Under the pieces are notes generated by a model that saw nothing but the letters and a program-made list of their open reading frames with translations, did not search any database and had not been told where the DNA came from. The position numbers and the translations under genes are program-made. From Acanthosepion lycidas (Eukaryota; Mollusca; Cephalopoda; Sepiida; Sepiidae): 64,000 nt of DNA. The stretch's first letter is position 1. Each line of letters opens with the position of its first letter. The stretch spans positions 63,919,378-63,983,377 of the forward strand of contig OZ010574.1 in the NCBI GenBank assembly GCA_963932145.1. The letters run 5' to 3'. Shown one piece after another: positions 44,041-56,575 of the stretch.

Positions 44041-44539
44041 ACAACAAAAATGAAAAAAAGCAATGATGATGTAGATAAACACAAAACATACCAGTGTCTG
44101 AAGAGTGCAAAACTAAAAACAGAAAATGAGGCAAAGATGAAAGCAAAAATTACCAGGCAGACATAATAAAGAATGGTGCATACTGCAATATGCAGAGTAT
44201 TTGGACAGTATATTCATTGGAAGATATGTCAGTATTATAGCATACCACATGCTGAAAAATGGTATGGACATCATTCTGAGCCTATCATAGAAAACCCTGA
44301 GGTCATCATTTATTAAGATTTTACCATTCATACTGACAGATATATAAAACCTGGTGGAAGTCTATTCATGCTCCATCCTTCCTGAGAGAGGAAAAATGAG
44401 AATAGTAAAAAATATCAACAAATTAGAAGCCTGTTCTTGAACCTGTCAGTTCTTTTGATTGGATATATTGTTTCTTAACTACGACCACTACTATTACTAC
44501 TTGACCTCCTCCCTTCTCTGCAGGTGGTTGGGTGGTCTT
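44041..44539. other. Unassigned stretch
   Basis: No recognisable element. Confidence 0.3.
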
Positions 44540-44703
44540 AGTCACAAAAGATAGATAGGTCTTCAACTTTCAGGCATATTCACCAAAAAGTTTGCTTTGT
44601 CATGAGACCAAATGAGCTTCTAATAGGGCAGTTATGTTACTCTTTACAAATAATTTTGAAGACATATCTTTTGCAGTTGTCACACCATTATAAGAAAGCT
44701 TAG
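44540..44703. repeat. Interspersed repeat family Q, copy 1
   Basis: The segment atattcaccaaaaagtttgc, then gtcatgagaccaaatgagct, matches 50510-50570. This copy ends in a (TA)n tract, while the other is preceded by one. Confidence 0.5.

Positions 44704-44770
<67 letters not shown>
44703..44770. repeat. (TA)n microsatellite
   Basis: About 67 bp of TA. Confidence 0.96.
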
Positions 44771-44772
<2 letters not shown>

Positions 44773-45232
44773 GCTTATGGCTTTTTTGTAACTCTATGTT
44801 CCTGCGTCATAATGAAGAAACTTTTGTTCAAAAGTAGTGAAAAAAATACCAATTTGTTTTAGTTCTTGAAAAAGGTCACCCACATCCAGAAAATTTGATT
44901 TTACCATATATGCAGTAAGGATAAAAAATCAAAATATTTCAGAAGCTTTATTTTTCAATTTGCTAATGATGTAACTGGATAGTACTTATGCATTTTTAAC
45001 ATATTTAAGAGTTTATAGCTATAGCATAACATACAAACTTAAAAATGAACAAAATCAAGTTCTAGAAAGTTTCAGAAAGTCATAGTACTACTATACTTAT
45101 ATACAATTTTAGAAATTTTGTGTTGTAGGTGACATTTTTTAATAAATAACCTGAATTAGACCCTTCTTCATTGTTTTTTAACAAAAGTTCATTGAATTAG
45201 CATAAAGGAAATCATTACGAAAAGTCATAACC

Positions 45233-45236
<4 letters not shown>
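44771..45236. other. Unassigned stretch
   Basis: No recognisable element. Confidence 0.3.

Positions 45237-45278
<42 letters not shown>
45237..45278. repeat. (TA)n microsatellite
   Basis: TA tract immediately beyond hammerhead motif HHR-1. Confidence 0.95.
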
Positions 45279-45279
<1 letters not shown>

Positions 45280-45292
45280 TTGGATAGATGTG

Positions 45293-45338
45293 AGCTTGTT
45301 ACCCTGGGTTTCACGCTTTAGCGATCATCAGACAAACT
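45293..45338 (-). ncRNA. Hammerhead ribozyme-like motif (HHR-1) at PLE 3' side
   Basis: The minus strand reads stem I agtttgt, core CTGATGA (45331-45325), stem II cgc-taaa-gcg between U residues, GAAA (45312-45309), stem III cccaggg, cleavage triplet GTA, then stem I' acaagct. Stem I has 7 bp including one G-U. All core elements of a type I hammerhead are in order. The U-U pair next to stem II is unusual, since G-C is typical. It lies on the same strand as the PLE at 46908-48315, downstream of its coding region, where PLE terminal repeats carry such ribozymes. Confidence 0.6.
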
Positions 45339-45829
45339 GATTAATTTTTTTTTTTAATTTTGGTTTTATGTAGATTGCATGTATTGGTGTTATTGTGGAA
45401 GTGGTGGGGGAAACTTCGTCGTTTTTTCATCGTACTGACGCAAACATCAATGTATGCAGACACATATACATAATTGGTCGTCCGTCGGGACTCATACATA
45501 TATAAACATATGTGGACAGTTTCGGATATGACATATGTATGTATACGGGTGGTGTTGTGTCTATACATACGTATTTGTATGTTGAAATTTAAAGATTGGA
45601 AGTGTGGCGGAAATGTCTTGTGAATGTATACATGTCATATATATTTTTTTTTTTCGCTGAATAATATTTCCATGCATGTATGTATATACATGTGGGGGAT
45701 TTGTGTGAAATTATGATAGGTAAAAATTATTATTATTTATATTTATTTTTAAATTTTGAAAAAAAATGGCGGTTTATTTGTTATATTTAAAGCTGGTTAT
45801 TTGTTTTTTTTTGACTGTGTATATGTAAC

Positions 45830-46940
45830 AGGTAGAAATTTGTAATCCTTATTGGTTATTTATATGGTGATGTTTAATATTTAATATGCTGGGTGAGAGG
45901 GTAGTTTGATTTAATAACGGGTCTATATGATATGATGTGATAGTAATGTTGCAAGGGATTGGAGGCAATGATAATATAATTAGCTAATAGTTATTGTAAA
46001 TTGGTAGAATTTGTAAATTGGTAGAAATGATTAGTAACGGTGGTGGGAGAATGATGAAACCATGAATGTAGTTATAGTGGTGGTAGCTGAAGAGTGGTTG
46101 TTGGTGTTTTATTTTATTTTATTTTGTTATATGTATCAATTTATTTTGGTATAAATCCTGATAATAGGTATTCTGTGTAAAATTATGGTAGTTGAAGATT
46201 GCTATAATATTTTGATTTTTAATTTTTAATTTACAAAAATATTATTGTTTTTTATATTAAAGCTCGCTATTTCCTTGTTTATTTGTGACTGTGTATGTGG
46301 CTGGTAGAAATTTCAGTTTGTAATACTTATTGGTTATTTTTATGGTGGTATTAAATATGCTGGGAGAGGGGGTAGTATACGTTAATAATTATGGCAGGAT
46401 TATATGGTAATGTTAGATATGGTGTAATAGTAATATGTGGCAATAATAATATAAGTGGTTAATATTTATTGTAAATTGTTAGTAGTGATTAGTAATGTTG
46501 GTGGGAGAATAATAAAACCTATAAATGTAATTATTGTGGTGCTAGCTTGAACTAAAGGGTGGTTGTTGGTGTTTTATTTTATTTTATATTTATTTGTTTA
46601 TTTTTATTTATTATGAATCCTGGTAATGGGTGTTTATTCTCATGGTTATATATGGAAATTATATCTGATCTTATTGTTATAAGGTGTTAAATATGCTGGG
46701 GTGGGGGTAATATGCGTTAAAGATTGTAGAGGATTTATAATAGTAGGTGTGATGTGTAAGTAATGGTGCTGGGTGTTGGTGGTAATGATAATATTATTAG
46801 ATAATAGTTATTGTAAAGTGGTAAAAGTGATTAAAGTAATAATGATAGATGCAATTATTTTGATGGTATCTTGAAATTAAATTGTGATTGTTGGTGGTTT
46901 GTCTATTTTATCCGTTTGGTATGAATTCGGATAATAGGTA
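45830..46940 (-). repeat. Three diverged tandem copies of PLE-3 3' sequence
   Basis: Three units (about 45830-46200, 46300-46640 and 46680-46940) share ttattggttattt, aatatgctggg, taatagttattgtaaa, gtgggagaat and gattgttggtg in order. Each ends with a segment corresponding to the last codons of the PLE endonuclease (on the minus strand HENKYLL then a GFI-like end) before its 3' UTR. They look like tandem 3' ends of successive PLE copies. Confidence 0.6.
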
Positions 46941-48315
46941 CTTGTTCTCATGCCTACATTTGGAGATTATCTCTGATTTTTTGTTTAGTAGGTTCTTTTG
47001 CGGTTTGTGTGATATTATTGCTACTTTTTCGTGTAGGCATTTTTTTGTAATGTTGCTGTAGGCAGGGGCTTTTTTCCATATTTCCCAACTTATTGTTGGT
47101 GTAATATTTTTGTCTTTTTGCTGCCATATGTATGTAGAAAGTGTCATGCTGTTCGAATATTTCCTGTTGGTGAATGAAAGGTTGTGATTGTTGTTCCTCA
47201 TCTTGAATGGACTTTTGGTGGGACCGATGTAGTGCATTATGTTGTTGTTTGCACTTACCTTGGCCTTGTATATTGTGTTTGTAAGTTGGCAATTTCCCTG
47301 AAGTGGACATGTTGTTCTGTTTCTGCTGTTGCATATTGGATCCTTGGTTTCATTTTTGTAGGTTGTCATTTTTTTGTTGTGGTTTTGATTATTTCTGTTA
47401 TGTTTTTTGTACAGCTGTAACTGATCTTTATGTTATTTTTGTTAAATATTTTTGATAATTTGTTTGCTTTAGTGAAGTGTTTTTCTGTTAAGTTTAGGAA
47501 TATTTTGCCTATGTTCGTTTTAACGGTTTTGTTATATGGTGGATTAAATCAGATGATGTTTCTCTTTCTGTTCTTGCATTTTGGCAGTGGAGGTATATAT
47601 TGTAGTTGTTGTGTGTAACCACTTGCTTTTAGTGCTTCATTGTATGGTGCTTTTTTGCTATTGAAAATGTGTATGTTAGATGAGTTCTCAGATAATCTGT
47701 GGCTGATTGAATTTGGTATTTGTTTGATGATAGAAAGTGGATGGTTGGAGGATGTGTGTACGTAAGTTGGGGTGTCATTTTCTTTTTTGTATGGTTCATA
47801 TGTGTTGTTGATCAGGTTAAGAGTGACGTCAAGGAAGTTTACTATTGTTGTGCTTGTATTTATCTCTATTTTGAATCCAATATTTTTTAGGGCGTTCACT
47901 ATTTTCTTCCTGAATTTGTCTACTTTGGGGCCATTGGATTTTCTTATTATGATAAGACTGTCATCTCTGTATAATCCTGGATTCTGGCCAGGTATGATAG
48001 GATGAGTATGACTACTAATTCGCATAACAGCTCCATCGTAGCTACCCATTGTTACGTCAAATAGGTTGTAGTTTTGTTTCTTTACCCATGGTTCATGGAA
48101 CAGCAGGGATTTGCGGCAATGCTTGATTATTTTTATATCTCCATCCGTGAGTTTTACATTTAGTTGTGCCAGTTGTATAGCTTCATTTAATATGCTTTCT
48201 GTAATGGAAGGATAAAAATCCACAATGTCAAATTGGATGAGGTGGATTTGTTATTGTTATCTATCGTTTTAAACCACTCTATGACGGCTTTGGTGTTCTT
48301 CCACTGGTTGAGACC
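46908..48315 (-). pseudogene. PLE-3: reverse transcriptase plus GIY-YIG endonuclease, broken
   Basis: On the minus strand the 224-codon frame 48223-47549 holds MDFYPSITESIL, GSYDGAVMRI, GLYRDDSLIII (the Y-DD catalytic box as YRDD) and TIVNFLDVTLNL, typical Penelope-like RT motifs. A TGA replaces a Trp codon before FNPPYN. A frameshift near 47370-47400 leads to the 153-codon endonuclease frame 47369-46908, with CPLQGNCQ, YIGPTKSPF and CRHENKYLLSEF. Upstream another frameshift near 48240 precedes EWFKTID, and the copy is cut at 48315 by a CA/TA/GA tract. It is not translatable as one protein. Confidence 0.87.
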
Positions 48316-48329
48316 TATACACACACTTT

Positions 48330-48330
48330 T

Positions 48331-48404
<74 letters not shown>

Positions 48405-48419
48405 TTGATAGATAGATAA

Positions 48420-48452
<33 letters not shown>
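48330..48452. repeat. (CA)n(TA)n(GA)n(GATA)n compound microsatellite
   Basis: Four successive motifs form one compound tract at the broken 5' side of PLE-3. Confidence 0.96.
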
Positions 48453-48454
48453 AT

Positions 48455-49065
48455 TAATATAAGTAAAAGGTGTGACTTAACTGATTGATGTTACTGTCAG
48501 CATCCTAAATCAAAGGTTTCATAGACAGACCCTCTGGTCAATTTGTCATACGTTATCAGTTATGGCTACTTATACTTCTTAATTTTCTTTTTTATATGCA
48601 CTTTTAATTGGTGCAAATTTTGTTTTTTTTATAGTGTATCTGTATGTGTGTGCATTCACATACACACACATCTGCAAACATGTGCATACATGTAGAATGT
48701 CATGATTCTTTTTCCTTTTTGTCATATTATTTTTCACTTTACTCTCGCTCCTTAACCTTTTCTCTCTTTTTACTCTTTTCTTTCACTTGTTACCATTTGA
48801 CTTCCAGTTTTCTAGACATGTTGTCATTGTTAATTTTAGAGTGTTCTAGTCTTTTCTTGGGTTAGGAAAATTGTAAAACATTTTTTTTACATAAATAATA
48901 CATTTTAATGCTTAAATTATAAAGCAAATATTTGTATATGTTTTCACTTTTCATTTTCATTATCTGATTTGGTGGTATCTTAAGTACTATTAGGGTATTA
49001 ATTATAGGAGGTTATGTTTAGAATTAAATTTTTATTTATTTATGTTTGTAAGCATATGCTTATAT
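48455..49065. other. Unassigned stretch
   Basis: A cacacaca-rich patch near 48660 and T-rich sequence. No element recognised. Confidence 0.35.
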
Positions 49066-50203
<1,138 letters not shown>

Positions 50204-50395
50204 CGTGTGTGGAATTGCTTATTTTGTTTATTTATTTGTTTAGTTATATATTTGCTTATTCATTTTTTGTTTATTTATTTGCTTACTTATTTATTTATTT
50301 ATTAATTAGTTGGCAAAATACGTATTTATTTATATGCCTACATTTACCCATTATTTCAATTTTCTTGTTTAGAGTTCATTTAAGTGGAGCTGGCC

Positions 50396-50464
<69 letters not shown>
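50396..50464. repeat. (TA)n microsatellite
   Basis: About 68 bp of TA. Confidence 0.96.
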
Positions 50465-50468
<4 letters not shown>

Positions 50469-50640
50469 GTAACATTTTATTATTATAATTACTGTTATTT
50501 GTTCCTTGTCCAATATTCACCAAAAAGTCTGCTGTCATAAGACCAGATGACGTTTGAATAGAGCAGTGTAAATGCAACATAACTGACTCATTACCCAAAT
50601 AATTATCTTGAAATAGTTTCTTGGGGGGTACTGTTCATTT
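50465..50640. repeat. Interspersed repeat family Q, copy 2
   Basis: The sequence atattcaccaaaaagtctgc, then gtcataagaccagatgacgt and aatagagcagtg, matches 44570-44640. Confidence 0.5.
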
Positions 50641-51109
50641 ATTTTTTGTCTATGAAAGATCCATAATAGGGGATATTTGGACTTATACCAAGTTAAAACT
50701 TAATAGATAACATTAGTTCCCTAACTAACCATAACTTAAACTGCTCTAAGCTAATCCTACACTCAACACCACCACTCTTACTCCAATACTTAATTTCCTT
50801 TCCTGATTAACAGATCAGGGGTTTGGGGAGAAAATATAAATTAAATTCTCATGTGCCATGAACAAATCTGAAATTCCTTATTGCAAACCTCTTCAGTTGT
50901 TAGCTGACAACAAAAAATAAATTATCCTGTAATATTATTTTAATTCTAATTTATTTCATTTTAATTTATTTAATTTCGAGTCATTTTGTTCCTTTTTGGC
51001 TTGTTTAGATTAATTATTTTTGTATAAGGTATCTTCCTCACTATTATGATTATTATTTATCATTAAAACACTTTTAACAACAATAATAAAAATGGTCATT
51101 TATATACAA
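50641..51109. other. Unassigned stretch
   Basis: No recognisable element. Confidence 0.35.
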
Positions 51110-51760
51110 GGTGTCATCTAAATTTCATAAAAATGAAAATAACACTGACATGTTATTTTAATAGATATATTTGCCAAAATTATACAAAAATATCTTGAAA
51201 TACTAAAGAGTAAATTTCCTTAATAAAATCGCCATTGCTTTCAGCCATGGCCTCCAGATGACTTCAGAATCTCTTGTAACACTTCTGGACGGTCTCCTTG
51301 TTTAAGTTGGTGAATGCTGTCATAATCAGTTCATTTTTGGTGTTACAAGGAGTTTTGTTGGTCACTTACTCAGATGTGCCCCACACATAATAATCAAGTG
51401 GGGTTGCAATTTGGGGACAGGTGGCCAGATGTAAGGGATGTTGAGGTCACAGAAATTGTCTGACAGCCATTACTGGATTCTTTTACTTGTGTGATATGGT
51501 GCAGAGTCTTGTTGCCTGACATAGGTTCATCTAGCTGCCATTCTCATGACCCAGGGCAGCCCAACCTCTTCAAGGCACTTGATGTAGACCTCCATGTTGA
51601 GTCTGAGGCCCTCACCAGCAAATTCAGGAGTTCATTTGTTATTATAAGTTTTCCAAGCTGCATTATCTTTGTAATCACCATTAGACTCATCCAACTCCTT
51701 CTGAATCCTTTGCACTGTCCTCTGATTGATAGGGGTATTAAATTAAAAAGTTTACTGTTT
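51110..51760 (-). pseudogene. Mariner-superfamily transposase remnant
   Basis: The minus strand translates, with several stops, into VEVYIKCLEEVGLPWVM, RQQDSAPYHTSKRIQ, NFCDLNIPYIWPPVPKLQPH and later NLNKETVQK-like and LEAMAESNGDF-like pieces. These match the C-terminal half of mariner-type transposases with a QQDSAP...HTS block and a long spacer before the DY or H residue. A possible terminus (aaggtgtcatctaaatttca) lies at 51110. The N-terminal half is absent. Confidence 0.68.
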
Positions 51761-51794
51761 GGAACTGTTCATCTACTCAGGAGAGAATTATCAA

Positions 51795-52053
51795 TATGAA
51801 GGAAACATAAACACTGTTAATGCATTGAAGGGATTCTTGGTAGCCCATGCCTTAAAGAAATACAAAAAATTTTACTCACAAGTACAGCACACACATTATT
51901 TATGTAAAATGGCTTTGATATTACTTTGTTTTTTTCTAAAAATGATCAGTAGAAATATGAAGCTATTTTTTACCTTAAGTCTCTCTTTGGGACCCGGAAG
52001 GAAATGTGTATACAACAGATCAAAGGAAATAATAATAATAATAATAATAATAA
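51795..52053 (+). pseudogene. LINE-C 3' end, copy 1
   Basis: The segment starts within the coding part (ggattcttggtagcccatgc, then ttaaagaaatacaaaaaatt) and runs to tctttgggacccggaagga and an (AAT)n tail at 52027-52053. It repeats in the same order at 52265-52512, so it is the same LINE 3' end with a microsatellite tail. Confidence 0.7.
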
Positions 52054-52055
52054 TA

Positions 52056-52512
52056 TTAAAGACCACAAACAAAAAAAAGTGCCTCCTTATTGATATTGCA
52101 GTCCCTGCTGACTGCAATGTATCTTTGAAGATATTCAAAAAGCTGTCAAAATACAAGGACCTTGAAATAGAAATCTCGAAAATGTGGCATATGGAAACAT
52201 CAACAATCCCTGTTGTAGTTGGAGCCCTAGGACTGGTTGGAAAAGATTGCAGTAGACTAATTGCAGGGATTCCTGAAAGCCCATGCCTCAAGGAGATACA
52301 AAAAATTGTTCTGACAAGTACAGCCCACACTTTACGAAGGGCTTTATCTATGTAATTTTTATTTTATTTATTTATTTTTTATTTTTTATTTTTTTCTTTT
52401 GGTCAGTGAAAAGTGTCATGATGCCATTTCTAACCTTAAGTCCCTGGGTGGGACCCGGAAAGAAATGTGTAAACACCAGAAATCAAAGAAAATAAAAATA
52501 ATAATAATAATA
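52056..52512 (+). pseudogene. LINE-C 3' end, copy 2, with intact C-terminal domain frame
   Basis: About 100 codons from 52056 to 52355 are open and end in a natural stop. They read [46 protein letters not shown] and [19 protein letters not shown]. The pattern D-IAVP-D...KY.DL..E is the C-terminal domain of certain non-LTR retrotransposons and resembles a PD-(D/E)XK restriction-like endonuclease. The clade was not determined. The 3' UTR has gggtgggacccggaaagaaa and an (AAT)n tail. RT is missing. Confidence 0.7.
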
Positions 52513-53789
52513 TGATTGTACAAAGACATAATTTTTTGTAGATTTTTATATTTTTATACTTGTTTACAATTTTTAAACATAACTTTACAATTGTTGAAAA
52601 TTGTCAAAGGCTATCTTTTCTTTTTATTTTCTTAAATTGCGCTCTTCTCTAAGTGTTGAAAAATATTAGAAGAGTAGTTTCATGCAATTTGATTAATAAT
52701 AATAATAAATACACTGACGCTGCACCTGTCATGACTCCCATGGGTTTTGATCTTAATTAATTTGAGGGATTAAGATATACATTTTTGTCTTGGTGAATTA
52801 AGATGAGCTATAATAAATATCCCGGTCAGTACCACAGAATGGCTTGGCTGTTGCCTGACCATAACCTGTTGGTCATGTCTCCTCAGGGCTGATGCACTAT
52901 GCATGACTGTTCCTGATCAAGAGTGTGCAGTATTATGGGCTGGTTTTGAGAGAGATTTTTTTTTTTAAGTTTGAAGATAGGGCAGCCAAGGAGATTTAGG
53001 AGTGTCAATGAGATAATTGGATCCACCTTCAATTGTTGAAACATCTGTGCAAACTGGGTTAGCTGATATGAAAATATTTATAACTGGGACCCACCACCAA
53101 GATTACATACTGCTTTTAACAAAACCTTTTGCCACATTTGGCTGTGATGCATGTGCCTGGTATATCTTTATCGGATTGGCTGTCATGATATGTATATTGT
53201 GCTTCACTTATTTATGCCCAAGCATTCCTTTGTTGATGTGTTGCTTTCCTGCATGATAATAACAACATCTATTAAAACTGTAATTCTGTTAGTAAATCTG
53301 CCTGTATTCAATATGATGAATTTTTATCAAATCTTCGTGGCCATGTAAGGATTTCAATAACCGAAAATAATTGAATTTGGTCACTGGAGACATTTTTATA
53401 AGATTTTAAATTGCAATTGAAATTACTCTTTGTTTTGTTTTTATCATATTCATTCTGTCAATTTTGGTTCGTTGAATACACTGATGTGTATACACTCACA
53501 CACATACATACAAACATTAGAGGAACTCTTCAGCGATGGCTACAACAAAAAATTCAAGGGATAACATTAACCACTACACAATGATTATATTCAATTAAAC
53601 TAAAGCTGATTTGTCCTCAGAGCCAATGAATATTTATATCTGGGTGACAATAGTAATATTTTATGGAAATCTTAGAAACAAAAAGGTGTGTAGCAGTTCT
53701 TAATGAGAACAAAAGCTAAAGATAGGCAAAATGTTTTTAGGTTGTAAATTTGACTCCAAAATTTTTTGTGATTTGGGTTTTCTTAATAT
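52513..53789. other. Unassigned stretch
   Basis: One 79-codon plus-strand frame (53017-53256) has a hydrophobic C-terminus but no recognisable family. No element ends were identified. Confidence 0.35.
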
Positions 53790-54070
53790 CTCTTGCACTT
53801 CATGTTCTGCCATTCATTTTACATGAGCTCTTTAAGTAAGGTACTTTCTATTTCCGTCTGTCTTATAAGTTTTAAATGTTCCAAGCCTTCTTTCCTCATT
53901 ATGTGTCCCAGAAATTTCAACTGCCTTTTTTATGATTCTAACTATAAGTGTCTTTTTTGTTTATATTTTCCTGAAAACTGACATGTCTCATTCATGGTAT
54001 TCTCAGTATCCTTCTGGAGAACCACATACAGGATGTGATGTGTAAATTGTTGCAAAAGTCTCAGGTTAAG
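53790..54070 (-). pseudogene. LINE-B 3' region fragment
   Basis: The complement matches LINE-B at 40230-40400. The plus strand shows ccttctttcctcattatgtg, tttcaactgcc and gtattctcagtatccttctg. Confidence 0.65.
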
Positions 54071-54581
54071 TGTTATCTTCTCCATATATCCACATAAACT
54101 GTACCTCTTATCTCTTACTCTGTTAGCTTTTACCTCAAAAGGCACTGGGTCCTTGTACATGGTAAATGTTATTGTAAAAAGAAAAACTTTGTTTTATTTA
54201 CAAGCAATGATTATCTTTGTTTCGGAAAAAAAGATCCATCTTGGACATATTTATTCCACCCAGCCTTTTTATTAAATATTCAGTACATTTTTTTTTCATG
54301 CCTTAATTTACACTGAAAAATTATTGAAAATTATTAAAAAAATTTCAGACACTCCTTTTATTCAAACCACCCTGTTTATTTGAAATTCAAGTTTATTCAG
54401 ATTTCATCATCATGATCAGCCCCAACCAGTCATTCAGCTTATTGTTTGTGATTGCAAACATGAACTTTTATATATTTAGTCCAAGTTTGAGCTTCCTGAT
54501 ATGTTTCCACAAATTTGATGTTTTTGATCAGCTCTTGTCTTCTTTTGAAATTATATCTAATTATTTTTTTAATTATTTCAC
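54071..54581. other. Unassigned stretch
   Basis: No recognisable element. Confidence 0.3.
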
Positions 54582-55340
54582 CCCAAGGAATGTGTAAATG
54601 CCACTAGTATGCAGGGAGTTATGAAAGAATTAAATTGAGAGAAAAGACTGGGTATAAAGGGGGTTGAGGAAAGGATAAAAGATGAATGGGATTCAAGAAG
54701 ATAGAAGATGGAAATTGGCACTGCATTTAAATTTTTAAAGATTTATCAGGGAAGCAAGTAAACGGAAGGGAGTTCCACTGTTAGGAAGTGTGAGAGAAGA
54801 AGCTGTTGGAGTAGAAGTGATGGTTATATTTAACTATTTCAAGATAAAAGGGTGGGACCTTGATGCCATTCATGTAGCATGCTTAAATTCATTTAGTTGT
54901 GGCACCAGGGCAAAAAGATTGTCAGATCAGTTGCCATGAAAATATTTGTAGAAAAGACAGAGGGAAGCCACATCATATCTGTAAGAAAGTGACCGAAGTT
55001 GAGATGCCAGGTCAGAACCAATTAAATTGCAGATCCTTTGGAATTTGTCAAGAAACTGAAGACGAATAACAGGTGCACAAGACCAGATATGGCAACAGTA
55101 TTCAATGCATGGGTGAATGGTAGATTTGTAAATGTGCAAGATGGAATTGAGGAGAAAAACTTTCTGGCATGACACAGTGACCCAAATTTCCTTGCAGTAG
55201 ATGCAGCTTTGATCCAATGTAGTTGTACCACTTCAAGTTCAGTTGAAAAATTGAGGCCAAGAAGTTGCTCTCCTGGAGTTTAGCATTAGCCATGTTGATA
55301 GTGGGCAGAAAAGTGAGGAAACATTCCTTCAGCAACTACT
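54582..55340 (-). pseudogene. LINE-A C-terminal half, minus strand
   Basis: Read from 55340 down, frames give KVFLLNSILHIYKSTIHPCI, EYCCHIWSCAP, CNLIGSDLASQLRS and SLCLFYKYFHGN. The 3' end is near 54600 (gtgtaaatgccactagtatg). Two frames overlap, showing frameshifts. It corresponds to the end of the RT ORF and 3' UTR. Confidence 0.78.
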
Positions 55341-55531
55341 GTTACTCTACCCTGGCAAAAGCATTTGTTTCCCTGATATCTCTAAGAAGCAAATGTCATT
55401 TCATCACCGCCATTCAGGCATGGAGTTTTATCTAGTCATAATGAACAGGCCTCCCTTTTTTGAATGTCTACTGCATCTCAAGTTCATGCCAGACCTAAAA
55501 TGGATTAATTTTGATTTGATTGATTAATGCA
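55341..55531. other. Unassigned stretch
   Basis: Probably further decayed LINE sequence; not assignable. Confidence 0.25.
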
Positions 55532-55870
55532 TTTTTGTGATGTCAACGAACACCCTTTGTGATGCCAATGAATACTTGTCACTTGTCACTCGTAATGCTT
55601 ATTGTAGTAGAGACTTTGTAATCGCAGATACAACTATAATATGCTGTTGAACAATACTGGTGTCAGATGCCTTTAAATATCACTCGCAATCATAGTACTT
55701 GCTCAATAATACTCACTCAAATAGTAATCTGTATAGTGATCCAAAAAGAGAAATAGTATAGTGAATAGAGAATAGCTGTCCATATAGTTATAGAAGATAG
55801 AGTAGAAATAGAGATCTGAATTGTGTGTAGAAGTAGTCAACTGCTAGAAGTGAGTAAAGTGAATTCCATA
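55532..55870. mobile_element. LTR-like element (family F), 3'-truncated copy
   Basis: It starts tttttgtgatgtcaacgaac and includes gactttgtaatcgcagatac, ctgttgaacaatactggtgt and a run of gaatagagaatagc-type units. Its right end is missing, so no target duplication can be checked. Confidence 0.6.
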
Positions 55871-55969
55871 ATGAATCTCTAACTGCATACCAACATACAT
55901 TATTTACTACTGTATTTGTGTGAATGAGAACATAACCATTATCATCCGTAGGTATGCTACAACAATAAT

Positions 55970-56575
55970 CTATCTCAAAATCTCTAACAGGTACTTTAAT
56001 GGTTTCAGTTAATAACGCTCCTTCTATTTAAGGTCATTATCTATATAATCTTTCTCACTATCACTAGCAAGTCTTTCTTCCTTCAATGATTTCAGTTAAT
56101 AAGGCTCCTTTTATTCCAGGACATTATCTATGTAATCTACTTCACTATCTCTAATAAGTCCTTCTTCCTTCAATGATTTTCAGTGTGCTATGAAACTCTT
56201 TTCAGTGTGCTACGAAATATTGAAGAAATCACAAAAAAGCACCAATTTTCGCACTAAATAAGCTGCACAAACAGCTGTATGGAAACATTGAAATAAATTG
56301 TTCATATTTGTGTTTGTAATTTTTTAAAAAAATCTATGGTTTTATTTCATAGCATTTAAATGTATGCCTTTTAAATGTTTTGCTAAGTTTTTGTGCACCA
56401 TGATATTTTTATTTGCACTTAGGAGTGCCCTTGCTTCTTCTTAAGAATAACTGTTCTATGTCATTATCTATATAGTCAATTTCAAAATCTCTAGCAATTA
56501 ATGGTTTCAATTAATAAGGCTCTTTATATTCTGTCATTATCTATATAATCTCTAATCAAGTCCTCCCTTGTTCAT
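55970..56575. repeat. Split minisatellite, about 86-bp units
   Basis: Units with gtttcagttaataa(c/g)gctcc, cattatctat(a/g)taatct and caagtctttcttccttcaat start near 56003 and 56089. A further one and a half units occur at 56455-56575 after about 270 bp of unrelated sequence. Confidence 0.7.

Noticed and set aside
43638-44084. 148-codon minus-strand open frame
   Set aside because: It is antisense to the LINE-A C-terminal region and ends inside the 3' hairpin.
53017-53256. Possible small membrane protein exon
   Set aside because: A hydrophobic C-terminus alone is not evidence; no splice signals, homologous domain or conservation can be shown.
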